Source of the DNA: an uncultured Aquabacterium sp.
Lineage (GTDB): Bacteria > Pseudomonadota > Gammaproteobacteria > Burkholderiales > Burkholderiaceae_C
DNA length: 48,351 bases
Assembly (NCBI RefSeq): GCF_913773725.1
Contig: NZ_CAJYGK010000157.1
Location: forward strand, 1 to 48,351
Reading direction: 5' to 3'
Of this stretch, positions 7,968 to 18,657 are shown piece after piece. A program made the translations under genes and the position numbers. The notes beneath the pieces are model-generated. The model did not search any database. It had not been told where the DNA came from and saw nothing but the letters and a program-made list of their open reading frames with translations. Every line of letters begins with the position of its first letter. Positions within the stretch are counted from its first letter, which is position 1.

Positions 7968-10319
7968 TCAGCGCCGGCTGCGCGAGCCTTTGCGGGCAGG
8001 CGTCTTCTTGCCCGCTGCCTTGCCTCCTCGGGCCCCGGCCGCCGTCCCTGCACGCTCGGCAGCCGCACCCCGTGCCGCCTTGGCGCCTCGCCGAGCCTGC
8101 CGATCCATCTCCTGGATGTCGGCCAGTTCATCTTGTGCGCTGCGCTCCCCGGCCCAGGCCGCTTCCGAAGTCCGCGGTTTGCGGCTGTTTCTGCCGCCTG
8201 CCGCGCCCCCTGCTCCTGGACGGCCGGACTGCCCGGCGTCCTCGCGCACCAGGCGGAAGTCGATCTTGCGGGCATCCAGGTCGACGCGGCTGACCTGCAC
8301 CCGAACGCGCGCCCCGACGCCGTACCGCACACCGGAACGCTCACCGCGCAATTCCTGGCGGGCCTCATCGAACCGGTAGTACTCGCCGCCCAGCTCCGTG
8401 ATGTGGACCAGCCCCTCGACATACAACCCATCGAGCTGCACGAAAAGCCCGAAACTGGTCGCCGCACTGACCGTGCCCCCGTATTCTTCGCCCAGCCGCT
8501 CGCGCATGAACATGCACTTCAGCCAGGCCTCCACATCACGCGAGGCCTCGTCGGCCCGGCGCTCATTGGCGCTGCAGTGGATGCCGGCCGTCTCCCAGGC
8601 CATCGCTTCCTCGGGCGGCAGCTTGATCCGCGCGCCCTTCACTGGCGCCACCGGCAGACCTCGGGTGACAGCGCCCTGCCCGCCCTTGCGCTTGAAGTTG
8701 CCTGTGGACGACTGCACCGGCGGCAGCTTCAAGCCGTAGCGGTCTCGGCCCAGCAGGGCCTTGATCACCCGGTGAACCAACAGATCCGGGTAACGTCGGA
8801 TCGGGCTGGTGAAGTGCGTGTAGGCCTCGTAGGCCAACCCGAAGTGACCGCTGTTGACGGGCGTGTAGATCGCCTGCTGCATCGATCTCAGCAGCATGGT
8901 GTGAATCTGCGTTGCGTCAGGGCGGTCCTTGGTGGCCTCGGCAATCGCCTGGAAGTCGCCCGGGCGCGGCTCCTCGCCCAGACTGAGCCCCAATCCAAGC
9001 GCCTTGAGGTAGTTCTTGAGGATGGTGCGCTTTTCGGGCGTCGGGCCCTCGTGCACCCGGTACAACGACGGGTGCTTTGCACGCAGGATGAAGTCTGCAG
9101 AACACACGTTGGCCGCCAGCATGGCCTCTTCGATCAGCCGGTGGGCCTCGGTGCGCGTGCGCGGCACGATCTTGGCAATCCGACCGTTCTCGTCACACAC
9201 GATCTGCGTTTCGGTCGTCTCGAAGTCCACGGCACCGCGGGTGCCACGCGCCTTCAGCAGCACGCGATAAACCTCGTGAAGGTGAAGCAACTGAGGCACC
9301 AGCTCCGCGCGACGCAACGCCTCCGGCCCCCGCGTGTTGCCGAGGATGGCCGCGACCTCTGTGTAGGTCAGCCGGGCATGCGAGCGAATGACCGCCGGGA
9401 AGAACTGATAGGCGTGGATCTCACCCTCCGCCGTCACCAGCATGTCGCACACCATGGACAGGCGCTCGACCTCGGGATTCAATGAGCACAGCCCGTTGGA
9501 GAGCTTCTCCGGAAGCATCGGGATGACCCGACGAGGGAAATAGACGGAGGTCGCCCGCTCATACGCTTCACGGTCCAGCGGCTCGCCGGGCTTCACATAG
9601 TGGCTCACGTCGGCAATGGCCACGATGAGGCGCCACCCGTTGGGCACCTTGCCCCGACCAATACGGGCAGGCTCGCAGTACACGGCGTCGTCGAAGTCAC
9701 GCGCGTCTTCCCCGTCGATCGTCACCAGCGGAACGTCGCTGATGTCGATCCGTCCGCGCTTGTCGGCGGGACGAACCTTCTCTGGCAGCTTGGCGGCCTG
9801 GGCCAGCACGTCGTCGCCGAACCGGTGCGGTACCTCGTACTTGCGCACGGCAATCTCGATTTCCATGCCCGGATCGTCGATGCCCCCCAACACCTCGGTT
9901 ACGCGCCCCACCGGCTGGGCGTTCAGGGACGGAGGCTCGGTGAGCTCCACGGCCACAACCTGACCCGGCTCAGCGTGGCCCGTGGCCTTGGCCGGGATGA
10001 GGATGTCGCGGCCGAAACGCCTGTCCTCGGGCGCAACCAGCCAGACACCGCCTTCGTGCAGCAGCCGACCGATGATCGGTGTCTTGCGCCGCTCGAGAAT
10101 GTCCAGCACCTGCCCTTCCGGCCTCCCCTTGCGATCGAAACGCACAATCCGCACCCTCACCCGATCCCGATGCAGGACAGCACGCATTTCCTGTGGCGAA
10201 AGCCAGACAGTGGTGTCGCCCTCATCGGGGTGGACGAACCCGTGGCCGTCACGGTGGCCCTGGACGGTGCCAACGATTTCGCTCATGAGGTTCGAAGAAA
10301 GTGTGGAGGGTGTTGTCAT
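7968..10319 (-). CDS. rnr: Ribonuclease R (RNase II family 3'-5' exoribonuclease)
   Basis: RNase R degrades structured RNA, rRNA fragments and stalled mRNA from the 3' end. With the ATG at 10319 it has 783 residues: N-terminal cold-shock OB folds (about 15-80, VQGHRDGHGFVHPD), the RNB catalytic domain with the metal-binding GEDARDFDDA motif at 203-212, a C-terminal S1 domain (TSFGLFVQLDGLYVEGLVHI), and a Lys/Arg/Ala-rich tail. A GAGA-containing site precedes the ATG. An ATG at 10286 is possible but lacks one. About 40 basic residues are inserted before HCSANERRADEA relative to E. coli. The start codon is overlapped by the plus-strand promoter of the first tRNA-Leu. Confidence 0.95.
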   Translation of the reverse strand: MTTPSTLSSNLMSEIVGTVQGHRDGHGFVHPDEGDTTVWLSPQEMRAVLHRDRVRVRIVRFDRKGRPEGQVLDILERRKTPIIGRLLHEGGVWLVAPEDRRFGRDILIPAKATGHAEPGQVVAVELTEPPSLNAQPVGRVTEVLGGIDDPGMEIEIAVRKYEVPHRFGDDVLAQAAKLPEKVRPADKRGRIDISDVPLVTIDGEDARDFDDAVYCEPARIGRGKVPNGWRLIVAIADVSHYVKPGEPLDREAYERATSVYFPRRVIPMLPEKLSNGLCSLNPEVERLSMVCDMLVTAEGEIHAYQFFPAVIRSHARLTYTEVAAILGNTRGPEALRRAELVPQLLHLHEVYRVLLKARGTRGAVDFETTETQIVCDENGRIAKIVPRTRTEAHRLIEEAMLAANVCSADFILRAKHPSLYRVHEGPTPEKRTILKNYLKALGLGLSLGEEPRPGDFQAIAEATKDRPDATQIHTMLLRSMQQAIYTPVNSGHFGLAYEAYTHFTSPIRRYPDLLVHRVIKALLGRDRYGLKLPPVQSSTGNFKRKGGQGAVTRGLPVAPVKGARIKLPPEEAMAWETAGIHCSANERRADEASRDVEAWLKCMFMRERLGEEYGGTVSAATSFGLFVQLDGLYVEGLVHITELGGEYYRFDEARQELRGERSGVRYGVGARVRVQVSRVDLDARKIDFRLVREDAGQSGRPGAGGAAGGRNSRKPRTSEAAWAGERSAQDELADIQEMDRQARRGAKAARGAAAERAGTAAGARGGKAAGKKTPARKGSRSRR

Positions 10320-10342
10320 GTCTCTCATTTTGATGCTAGAAT
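10313..10342 (+). promoter_or_regulatory. Promoter of first tRNA-Leu gene
   Basis: TTGTCA (10313-10318) matches the -35 box in five of six bases. After an 18-base spacer, TAGAAT (10337-10342) forms the -10, preceded by TG-C as an extended element. The predicted start is about 55 bases before the tRNA, leaving a 5' leader for RNase processing. The -35 element physically covers the rnr start codon on the other strand. Confidence 0.6.
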
Positions 10343-10405
10343 TCAATTCTTCGCTGATCACTGCAACGTTTTTTGAACGGCAGAAAGAAGCGATAAAGAG
10401 TACCT

Positions 10406-10490
<85 letters not shown>

Positions 10491-10496
10491 TTGAGG

Positions 10497-10530
10497 AAGC
10501 CGGCTGATCAAAGATCAGCCGGCTTTTTTC
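10497..10530 (+). terminator. Intrinsic terminator of first tRNA-Leu
   Basis: A stem of 12 to 13 bp (AGCCGGCTGATC / GATCAGCCGGCT) with a 3-base AAA loop is followed by six T residues. It begins 7 bases after the tRNA CCA end and would define a compact single-tRNA transcript. Confidence 0.9.
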
Positions 10531-10802
10531 ATTCCCGTCGCGATTGTGGCCAACATGGCGGCAACCCCGCACCCCACGGCCACCCGCAGGCCGCTCGCCC
10601 ATTCGCCAAGAATGGACTGGAAGAGAGGCCGGAAGGCCAGGTACCGCGTGCTGCATGTTGATTCCTGACTCAGCGTACACCACGGAACGGTGGTTCACCG
10701 AGGCGCACGGATGGCAACGTGGTTCTCGAATGCGGCGACGGAACAACACTCTTCGTCGCCAGCAGCGATTTCGCCGCTTTTTTGCCACGCCACTCAGCAA
10801 GC
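10531..10802. other. Spacer between tRNA-Leu copies, no supported gene
   Basis: About 270 bases between the first tRNA terminator and the promoter of the second tRNA. Open frames here on both strands run into the tRNA genes and have no family-like sequence. On the minus strand a stretch of some 60 open codons ends inside the terminator hairpin and contains an Ala/Val-rich hydrophobic run, but it lacks an ATG, GTG or TTG near its beginning. I cannot support a gene. Confidence 0.5.
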
Positions 10803-10832
10803 TCGACAAAAGAACAAAAATCGTGCTACATT
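10803..10832 (+). promoter_or_regulatory. Promoter of second tRNA-Leu gene
   Basis: TCGACA (10803-10808) resembles a -35 box. After an 18-base spacer TACATT (10827-10832), preceded by TGC, forms an extended -10. The architecture (18-base spacer, TGC extension, about 55 to 60 bases to the tRNA) is the same as for copy 1, though the sequences otherwise differ. Confidence 0.5.
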
Positions 10833-10888
10833 AATGGTCTTGATGCAGCGCAACGCTGAAACGCAAAACAAAGCATCAAACAGTACCT

Positions 10889-10973
<85 letters not shown>

Positions 10974-10980
10974 AATGAGC

Positions 10981-11014
10981 AAGCCGGTTGATCGAAAGAT
11001 CAGCCGGCTTTTCT
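10981..11014 (+). terminator. Intrinsic terminator of second tRNA-Leu
   Basis: A 13-bp stem (AAGCCGGTTGATC / GATCAGCCGGCTT, one T-G wobble) with a GAAA loop is followed by a short T run (TTTTCTC). It is clearly related to the terminator after copy 1, with a diverged loop and one changed stem base. Confidence 0.85.
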
Positions 11015-11149
11015 CATTGGTGCACGCCCAGAAAGAGTGATGGTGTCGGCATCGCCTTTTGGTCCCTGCCACGTCTCACGCGCCCGAAGGAGGCCCCACG
11101 GCGCTCACGCCGCCGGCGGGTGCACTTGGGAAGAGCGCCCACTCGCCAT

Positions 11150-11175
11150 GAAAAAGGCGGCCTCTCGGCCGCCCT
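11150..11175 (-). terminator. Intrinsic terminator ending the ndk-to-purA gene run
   Basis: On the minus strand GGCGGCC (11173-11167), loop GAGA, GGCCGCC (11162-11156) is followed by five T residues. It lies about 45 bases after the stop of the phosphoribosyltransferase gene and is the only strong terminator I see for the long minus-strand gene series upstream. The remaining bases from 11015 to 11149 hold nothing I recognise. Confidence 0.85.
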
Positions 11176-11219
11176 CTTCTCCTCCTGTCCAAAGCAGCGC
11201 CAGTCAGACGCCGCTCGGA

Positions 11220-11741
11220 TCAAACTTCATAGCGCTTGAGCAGCGCCTGCGGGCGCAGGTTGTCGTACTCTTCAAACGGCTGATGGATCCACGGGCTGGT
11301 GGGCAAGGTCTCCACGAAGTAATCCGGCGTGTAGCACGACACTCCCTTCACCCAGATCACGGCCGACCGCAATTCCGTGATGGCTGGCATGCTGCGCAGG
11401 CGCTCCACCACCGCTTTGAGCGTCACACCGGAATCCGCCAGGTCGTCCACCAGCAGCACCCGTCCGGCCAACTCACCCTTCGGCATGGTGATGTACTTGG
11501 CCATGTCCAGCCGACCCTGCAGCGTACCGCCTTCGTCACGGTACGAGCTGGTCGACATGATGCCCAAAGGCTTGTCGAACACACGAGACAGGACATCGCC
11601 GGGACGCATTCCGCCACGAGCCAGGCACAGGATCTGGTCGAACTCCCAGCCGGAAGCGTGCACCTTGAGCGCAAGACGCTCGATCAGCTGGTGGTACTCC
11701 TCCCAGGACACATAAAGGTGTTTGCCGTCGTCGGTGAGCAT
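11220..11741 (-). CDS. Phosphoribosyltransferase (purine/xanthine-guanine type)
   Basis: A type I phosphoribosyltransferase of about 173 residues. The PRPP-binding motif VLLVDDLADSGVTL sits near residues 93-106. The loop CLARGGMRPGDVLSR and the flexible-loop region STSSYRDEG are also present. Family members transfer ribose-5-phosphate from PRPP to a base, here probably guanine, xanthine or hypoxanthine. This fits its place 42 bp after purA. I choose the ATG at 11741, with AGG upstream; a TTG at 11765 would add 8 residues. Substrate specificity cannot be read from sequence. Confidence 0.88.
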   Translation of the reverse strand: MLTDDGKHLYVSWEEYHQLIERLALKVHASGWEFDQILCLARGGMRPGDVLSRVFDKPLGIMSTSSYRDEGGTLQGRLDMAKYITMPKGELAGRVLLVDDLADSGVTLKAVVERLRSMPAITELRSAVIWVKGVSCYTPDYFVETLPTSPWIHQPFEEYDNLRPQALLKRYEV

Positions 11742-11783
11742 GGTGAACCTATGGTTGTCGGTCAAAGAAAAACAGCTGGCCGA

Positions 11784-14371
<2,588 letters not shown>

Positions 14372-14460
14372 AAGAAAACGTGCGGGGGTTAAAAACGAGA
14401 TTCTACCGGGGGTTCGGGACACTTTGACAGCGCCCTGCCCCGCCGCCCGCATCAGGACGT

Positions 14461-14655
14461 TCAGGACAACGCCTGAATCAGCCAGAGAAGCAGCAGGCCC
14501 AAGACCATGCTGCCCAGCCCGAAACGACGAATCTGCTCGTCATCCAGCTGCAGCAACTGCTCGAACATGCGCCGCCAGGCTGCAGGGTTGAGCGCCGGCA
14601 GCAGCCCTTCCACGACGAAGACAAGTGCCAGCGCGATCCACAGCGCTTCAGCCAT
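14461..14655 (-). CDS. DUF2065 small membrane protein (YjeT-like)
   Basis: A 64-residue protein with two hydrophobic segments (about 3-22 and 46-62) around a short polar middle ([17 protein letters not shown]). It matches the DUF2065/YjeT family, which is typically found beside hflC and purA in proteobacteria. The function is unknown. The position after hflKC suggests a membrane accessory role, but that is inference from context only. Confidence 0.85.
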   Translation of the reverse strand: MAEALWIALALVFVVEGLLPALNPAAWRRMFEQLLQLDDEQIRRFGLGSMVLGLLLLWLIQALS

Positions 14656-14714
14656 TCACAGCCGCTCCTTGCCAGGCGGCAGCGCGAACGAGACGGTCAT
14701 GCCGCCTCATGGTC

Positions 14715-15608
14715 TCACTTGCGGGGCGCCGAGGCACCACCGGCATTGCTTCCTCGCATGGCCTTGAAGAAGTCGCTGCTCGGATCGAGAACCATCACGT
14801 CGCCCTTGGTGCGGAACGTGGCGCGATAGGCCTCCAGGCTGCGATAGAACTGGGCGAACTGCGGGTCGCGGCCGAAAGCCTCGGCATACAACGCCGACGC
14901 CTTTGCGTCGCCTTCGCCCTTGATCTTCTGGGCATCACGGTAGGCTTCAGCCACGATGATTTCACGCTGGCGATCGGCGTCGGCTCGGATCTTCTCGCCT
15001 TCTGCGCCACCTGTCGAACGCAGTTCGTTGGCGACCCGCTTGCGCTCGGACTCCATGCGGCGGTAGACCGAATCCGTGATGTTGGCAGAGAAGTCCACGC
15101 GCTTGATGCGAACGTCGACGATCTCGATGCCGAACGCCTTGGCGTCGTCCGCCAGGCGCTGGATCACGCCCTGCATCACCTTCTCGCGCTCGGTCGAGAG
15201 CACGGCGCCGACCGTGCGCTTGGTGACTTCCTCGTTGAGGGCGGCCTGAACGATCGGCGACAGGCGGTTTTCGGCATTGCGGATGTCCACGCCGTTGTTG
15301 CGAATGAACTGTCGCGGCTCGGTGATGCGCCACTTCACGAGCCAGTCGATGACGAGGCTCTTTTTCTCGGCGGTGAAGATGGGCCGCGACTCCGGACTGT
15401 CGAGCGTCTGCACGCGACGGTCGAGGAAGACGACGTTCTGCAGCGGGGCGGGCAGCTTGAACTTCAAGCCCGGCTCGCTGATGACTTCCTTGATTTCACC
15501 CAGGGCATAGACCACGGCGAACTGACGCTGGTCCACGACGAACAGAGTGGAGGCGGCGATGACGATGGCCAGCAGCACGCTGACCAGGGAGATACCGATT
15601 CGGTTCAT
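14715..15608 (-). CDS. hflC: HflC, FtsH protease modulator subunit
   Basis: HflC, a 297-residue SPFH/prohibitin-family protein, assembles with HflK into a large periplasm-facing cage around FtsH and restrains its proteolysis. One N-terminal membrane anchor (about residues 5-22) precedes the SPFH domain (VVDQRQFAVVYALGE to about 200). A coiled-coil region rich in Glu/Lys/Arg and Ala follows (RKRVANELRSTGGAEGEKIR). The short C-terminal tail is Gly/Ala-rich. It lies 18 bp after hflK. Confidence 0.96.
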   Translation of the reverse strand: MNRIGISLVSVLLAIVIAASTLFVVDQRQFAVVYALGEIKEVISEPGLKFKLPAPLQNVVFLDRRVQTLDSPESRPIFTAEKKSLVIDWLVKWRITEPRQFIRNNGVDIRNAENRLSPIVQAALNEEVTKRTVGAVLSTEREKVMQGVIQRLADDAKAFGIEIVDVRIKRVDFSANITDSVYRRMESERKRVANELRSTGGAEGEKIRADADRQREIIVAEAYRDAQKIKGEGDAKASALYAEAFGRDPQFAQFYRSLEAYRATFRTKGDVMVLDPSSDFFKAMRGSNAGGASAPRK

Positions 15609-15626
15609 GTCTCTTTCCTCGATGCT

Positions 15627-16991
15627 TCAGCGCACGTCACGGTCACGGCTGCGCAGGCCGTCGCGCGACCGGGCATCCGCGGCACCGCCAGAGGCAGGCA
15701 AGGTAGGCGTACTGCTTTCTGGACCGGAGGCCGCGCCGGCGGCTGGCGCAACCGCGCCGTTGGCGCCACCCGGGCCAGAGAGTTGCATCAGCTTGTCGAT
15801 GGGGAGATACAGCAGATTGGAGCCCTGGCGACTGTCCACCATCACCTTCGTGACGTTGCTGTAGACCTGCTGCATGGTGTCGATGTAGAGGCGGTCCCGC
15901 ATCACGACCGGCGACTTCTGGTACTCGGCATACACAGACTTGAAGCGCTGCGCATCACCTTCGGCCTGCGCCACCACGCGGGCTGCATAGCCGGCGGCCT
16001 CTTCGCGCAGACGGGCAGCCGTACCCTGCGCCTTGGGAATCACATCGTTGGCGTAGGCCTGCCCCTCATTCTTGAGGCGCTCACGGTCGGCGCCGGCCTT
16101 GAAGGCGTCGTCGAACGCAGCCTGAACCTGCTCGGGTGCCTGAACGCTCTGGACGTTGACGTTGGCGATCAGCACGCCGGCCTTCAACTTGTTGACCTGC
16201 GCCTGGATCGACTTCACCAGTTCGGCCGCGATCGCGTCGCGTTGCTCGTACAGCACCGAGTCCATGTTGCTGTTGCCGACGATCTCGCGCACGGCGGACT
16301 CGGCGGCCTGCAGCACCGCTTCGTCCGAGTTGCGGTTCTCGAACAGGTACTGTCTGGCATCCTGCAAACGGTATTGCACCGTGAAGCGGATGTCGACGAT
16401 GTTCTCGTCGCGCGTCAACATCGACGAGTCACGCAGGCCCGTGGCCTGCATGACCGAGTTGCTGCCAACGTCGATGGAGCGCAACTGGGTGACGTTCACC
16501 ACCTCGTGGCTCTGGAACGGATAGGGGGCGCGCCACTGGAAGCCGGCATCGACGGTGTGGCTGAAGCGGCCGAAAGACATCACGACGGCCTGCTGGCCTT
16601 CCTGAACAATGAAAAAGCCGCTGCCCAGCCAGATCAATGCGGTGACCCCGATGATCAGGCCCACACCGATGCCCGTGCCCTTCGGGTCCGGACTGATGCT
16701 GCCACCCGGGCCGTTGTTGTCACCACCGCCCTTGCCTGCGAACATGCCGCTGAGCTTGCGGTTGAAATCACGCCACAACTCGTCCAGATCCGGCGGACCG
16801 TCATTCCGCTGGTTGTTCATGACCGTCGGCGCAGCGCCACCAGGCAGCGCCTGACGCACCATCTGCCATGTCAGCCAGCCGGCGCGGTGTGCAACACCCG
16901 CAGCCAATCGGGCCGCCAGGGGCACGGCAGCCCACGTCCAGCGGTTCGAGCGCGCAGGCTCGCGGCCTGCATCCAGCGTTTGCATGTTCAT
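15627..16991 (-). CDS. hflK: HflK, FtsH protease modulator subunit
   Basis: HflK is the partner of HflC. Recognisable features are the PPDLDELWRDFNRKLSGMF segment, a Gly-rich linker, a single membrane helix (GVGLIIGVTALIWLGSGFFI, about 109-128), an SPFH domain and a coiled coil. The C-terminus is Pro/Gly/Ala and Arg/Asp-rich. The frame opens with ATG at 16991, whose ATGA overlaps the hflX stop, implying coupling and giving 454 residues. The more usual HflK beginning is MNNQRNDGPPDLDEL at 16820, so the first 57 residues may be a real extension or an over-called start. Confidence 0.94.
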   Translation of the reverse strand: MNMQTLDAGREPARSNRWTWAAVPLAARLAAGVAHRAGWLTWQMVRQALPGGAAPTVMNNQRNDGPPDLDELWRDFNRKLSGMFAGKGGGDNNGPGGSISPDPKGTGIGVGLIIGVTALIWLGSGFFIVQEGQQAVVMSFGRFSHTVDAGFQWRAPYPFQSHEVVNVTQLRSIDVGSNSVMQATGLRDSSMLTRDENIVDIRFTVQYRLQDARQYLFENRNSDEAVLQAAESAVREIVGNSNMDSVLYEQRDAIAAELVKSIQAQVNKLKAGVLIANVNVQSVQAPEQVQAAFDDAFKAGADRERLKNEGQAYANDVIPKAQGTAARLREEAAGYAARVVAQAEGDAQRFKSVYAEYQKSPVVMRDRLYIDTMQQVYSNVTKVMVDSRQGSNLLYLPIDKLMQLSGPGGANGAVAPAAGAASGPESSTPTLPASGGAADARSRDGLRSRDRDVR

Positions 16992-18241
16992 GTTCTGTCG
17001 GTCGGAAAACCAGGGTACGCAGGCGGGGGACCGTCTGCATCGATGGGATTGTGCCTGTCGAAGCGCGGGTCGGCATCGGACGGGGCATGCAGTTGCTCGC
17101 CCAGCCCGACCACGGCCGCCTCCGCCAGCACCGAGCGCAGCGTATCAAGGCCCTGCCCGTTCAATGCACTGACGAAGACCCGGTGGCACCGGCGACCCGA
17201 GGGCAATTCGTAGACATCGCGATCGTGGTGGGGCTGCTGGTGCGGCGGGAGGCTGTCGCACTTGTTGAACACGAGCACCTGTGGCAGCTCGCCGGCACCA
17301 ATGCTGTCGAGTACACGGAGCACCTCGTCGATCTGCTCCAGCAGCACCGGGCTCGCGGCGTCCACCACATGCAGCAGCAGATCGGCCTCGGCCGCTTCCT
17401 GCAAGGTCGCCTCGAAGGACTCCACCAGTGTGTGAGGCAGATCGCGGATGAAGCCGACCGTGTCGGACAGGGTCACACTCCGCTGTGCCTCGGCCAGGAA
17501 CAACTGCCGGGTCGTGGTGTCCAATGTGGCAAACAGCTGATTGGCGGCATATGTGCCAGCTTTGGTCAGCGCATTGAACAGGGTCGATTTCCCCGCGTTG
17601 GTGTAGCCGACCAGCGACACACGGAACGTTCCAGCACGCTCCCGCGAGCGACGCTGTGTGTTGCGCTGCTTCTTCACCTTTATCAGCCGCTCCTTGAGCG
17701 ACTTGATGCGCTGGTCGATCATCCGACGATCGAGTTCGATCTGCGTTTCGCCCGGCCCCCCACGGTGCCCGACCCCACCGCGCTGCCGCTCCAGGTGGGA
17801 CCAACGCCGCACCAGCCGGGTAGAGAGATATTCGAGGCGCGCCAGCTCGACTTGCAGCTTGCCTTCGTGGCTGCGGGCGCGCGCGCCGAAGATCTCGAGG
17901 ATGAGGCCGGTGCGATCCAGCACCTCGACGCCGAGATGGCGCTCCAGGTTGCGTTGCTGGGCCGGGGACAGGGCCTGGTCGAAGATGACCCCGTGCGCCT
18001 GGTACAGCGTCACGAGCGATTTGATTTCGTCGGCCTTGCCGGAGCCGACGAACAGAGCGGCGTCCGGTGCACGGCGCCGGGCCGTGACTTTGGCAACGGG
18101 TTTGTCACCGGCCGATTCGGCCAGCAGCGCCAGTTCGTCGAGGGTGGGGTCAAACGACGAGCCGGGGCCGAAGTCGACCCCCACCAGCACGACCCTGGGG
18201 TCCTCATGGGCGAGGCGCACAGACGGGGAGTCGGTGGTCAA
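16988..18241 (-). CDS. hflX: GTPase HflX
   Basis: HflX is a ribosome-associated GTPase that splits stalled or heat-damaged ribosomes. The 417-residue protein has the N-terminal HflX domain (VGSGKADEIKSLV, FDQALSPAQQRNLE), a coiled linker (GPGETQIELDRRMI), and the G domain. The G domain shows G1 GYTNAGKSTLFNAL, G3 DTVGFIRDLP and G4 NKCD. The first codon in this frame is TTG at 18241; a GTG at 18220 is an alternative, and neither has a clear Shine-Dalgarno. The stop overlaps hflK by ATGA. The hfq-hflX-hflK-hflC order is classic. Confidence 0.94.
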   Translation of the reverse strand: MTTDSPSVRLAHEDPRVVLVGVDFGPGSSFDPTLDELALLAESAGDKPVAKVTARRRAPDAALFVGSGKADEIKSLVTLYQAHGVIFDQALSPAQQRNLERHLGVEVLDRTGLILEIFGARARSHEGKLQVELARLEYLSTRLVRRWSHLERQRGGVGHRGGPGETQIELDRRMIDQRIKSLKERLIKVKKQRNTQRRSRERAGTFRVSLVGYTNAGKSTLFNALTKAGTYAANQLFATLDTTTRQLFLAEAQRSVTLSDTVGFIRDLPHTLVESFEATLQEAAEADLLLHVVDAASPVLLEQIDEVLRVLDSIGAGELPQVLVFNKCDSLPPHQQPHHDRDVYELPSGRRCHRVFVSALNGQGLDTLRSVLAEAAVVGLGEQLHAPSDADPRFDRHNPIDADGPPPAYPGFPTDRT

Positions 18242-18292
18242 GGCGTCAGGATGGGGATCGACCGGGGGATGGAAACGGGACGTCAGGCTGAA

Positions 18293-18532
18293 TCAGCCTT
18301 CCGCCGACTCGTTGGCGTGAAAGTTGACAGCGCGGCCGGGCACCACGGTGGAAATCGCGTGCTTGTAGACCATCTGGGTCACGGTGTTGCGCAACAGCAC
18401 AACATACTGGTCGAACGATTCGATGTGGCCTTGCAGCTTGATGCCGTTGACGAGGTAGATGGAAACCGGCACGTGCTCGCGGCGCAGCAGGTTCAGAAAT
18501 GGGTCTTGTAGGAGTTGCCCTTTGTTGCTCAC
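18293..18532 (-). CDS. hfq: RNA chaperone Hfq
   Basis: Hfq forms a hexameric Sm-like ring that pairs small RNAs with mRNAs. The 79-residue protein has the Sm1 motif ([19 protein letters not shown]) and Sm2 motif ([11 protein letters not shown]), with the Gln near the N-terminus ([11 protein letters not shown]) used for U-rich RNA binding. The start is GTG at 18532 with GGAG 6 bases upstream. It carries only a short C-terminal tail, as is usual in Betaproteobacteria. It sits between der and hflX. Confidence 0.97.
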   Translation of the reverse strand: MSNKGQLLQDPFLNLLRREHVPVSIYLVNGIKLQGHIESFDQYVVLLRNTVTQMVYKHAISTVVPGRAVNFHANESAEG

Positions 18533-18542
18533 GATATGCTCC

Positions 18543-18579
18543 GTGTTAAAGAAAAGTTTCGGAAAGAGGACCTTAACAC
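18543..18579 (-). repeat. Inverted repeat upstream of hfq
   Basis: GTGTTAA (18543-18549) and TTAACAC (18573-18579) are perfect 7-base inverted copies separated by 23 bases. On the minus strand the 3' arm directly abuts the hfq Shine-Dalgarno (TTTAACAC-GGAG). If transcribed, the arms form a stem with an A/U-rich loop next to the ribosome-binding site. Alternatively the 5' arm (GTGTTAAG) may be part of the promoter. Confidence 0.45.
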
Positions 18580-18657
18580 AGTCCCCGACCGATCAGCGTT
18601 CAGGGTCTTGTGAAGCCTTGAAAAGCTCTGCCGCCCCGAACGACAAGCGACAGGACT

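Noticed and set aside
6077-8293. 738-codon plus-strand open frame
   Set aside because: Antisense to tsf, rpsB and the end of rnr, running through promoter and terminators; His/Gly/Val-rich shadow.
10531-10700. Hydrophobic minus-strand stretch ending in the tRNA terminator as a small membrane protein
   Set aside because: No usable start codon, and its last codons are formed by the terminator stem; likely chance in GC-rich DNA.
11220-11765. Phosphoribosyltransferase as PyrR or an attenuation protein
   Set aside because: The PRPP motif and CLARGGMRPGD loop fit purine-type transferases better, and no pyrimidine operon is nearby.
14625-17213. 862-codon plus-strand open frame
   Set aside because: Longest open frame of the window but entirely antisense to hflC, hflK and hflX, which are unambiguous.
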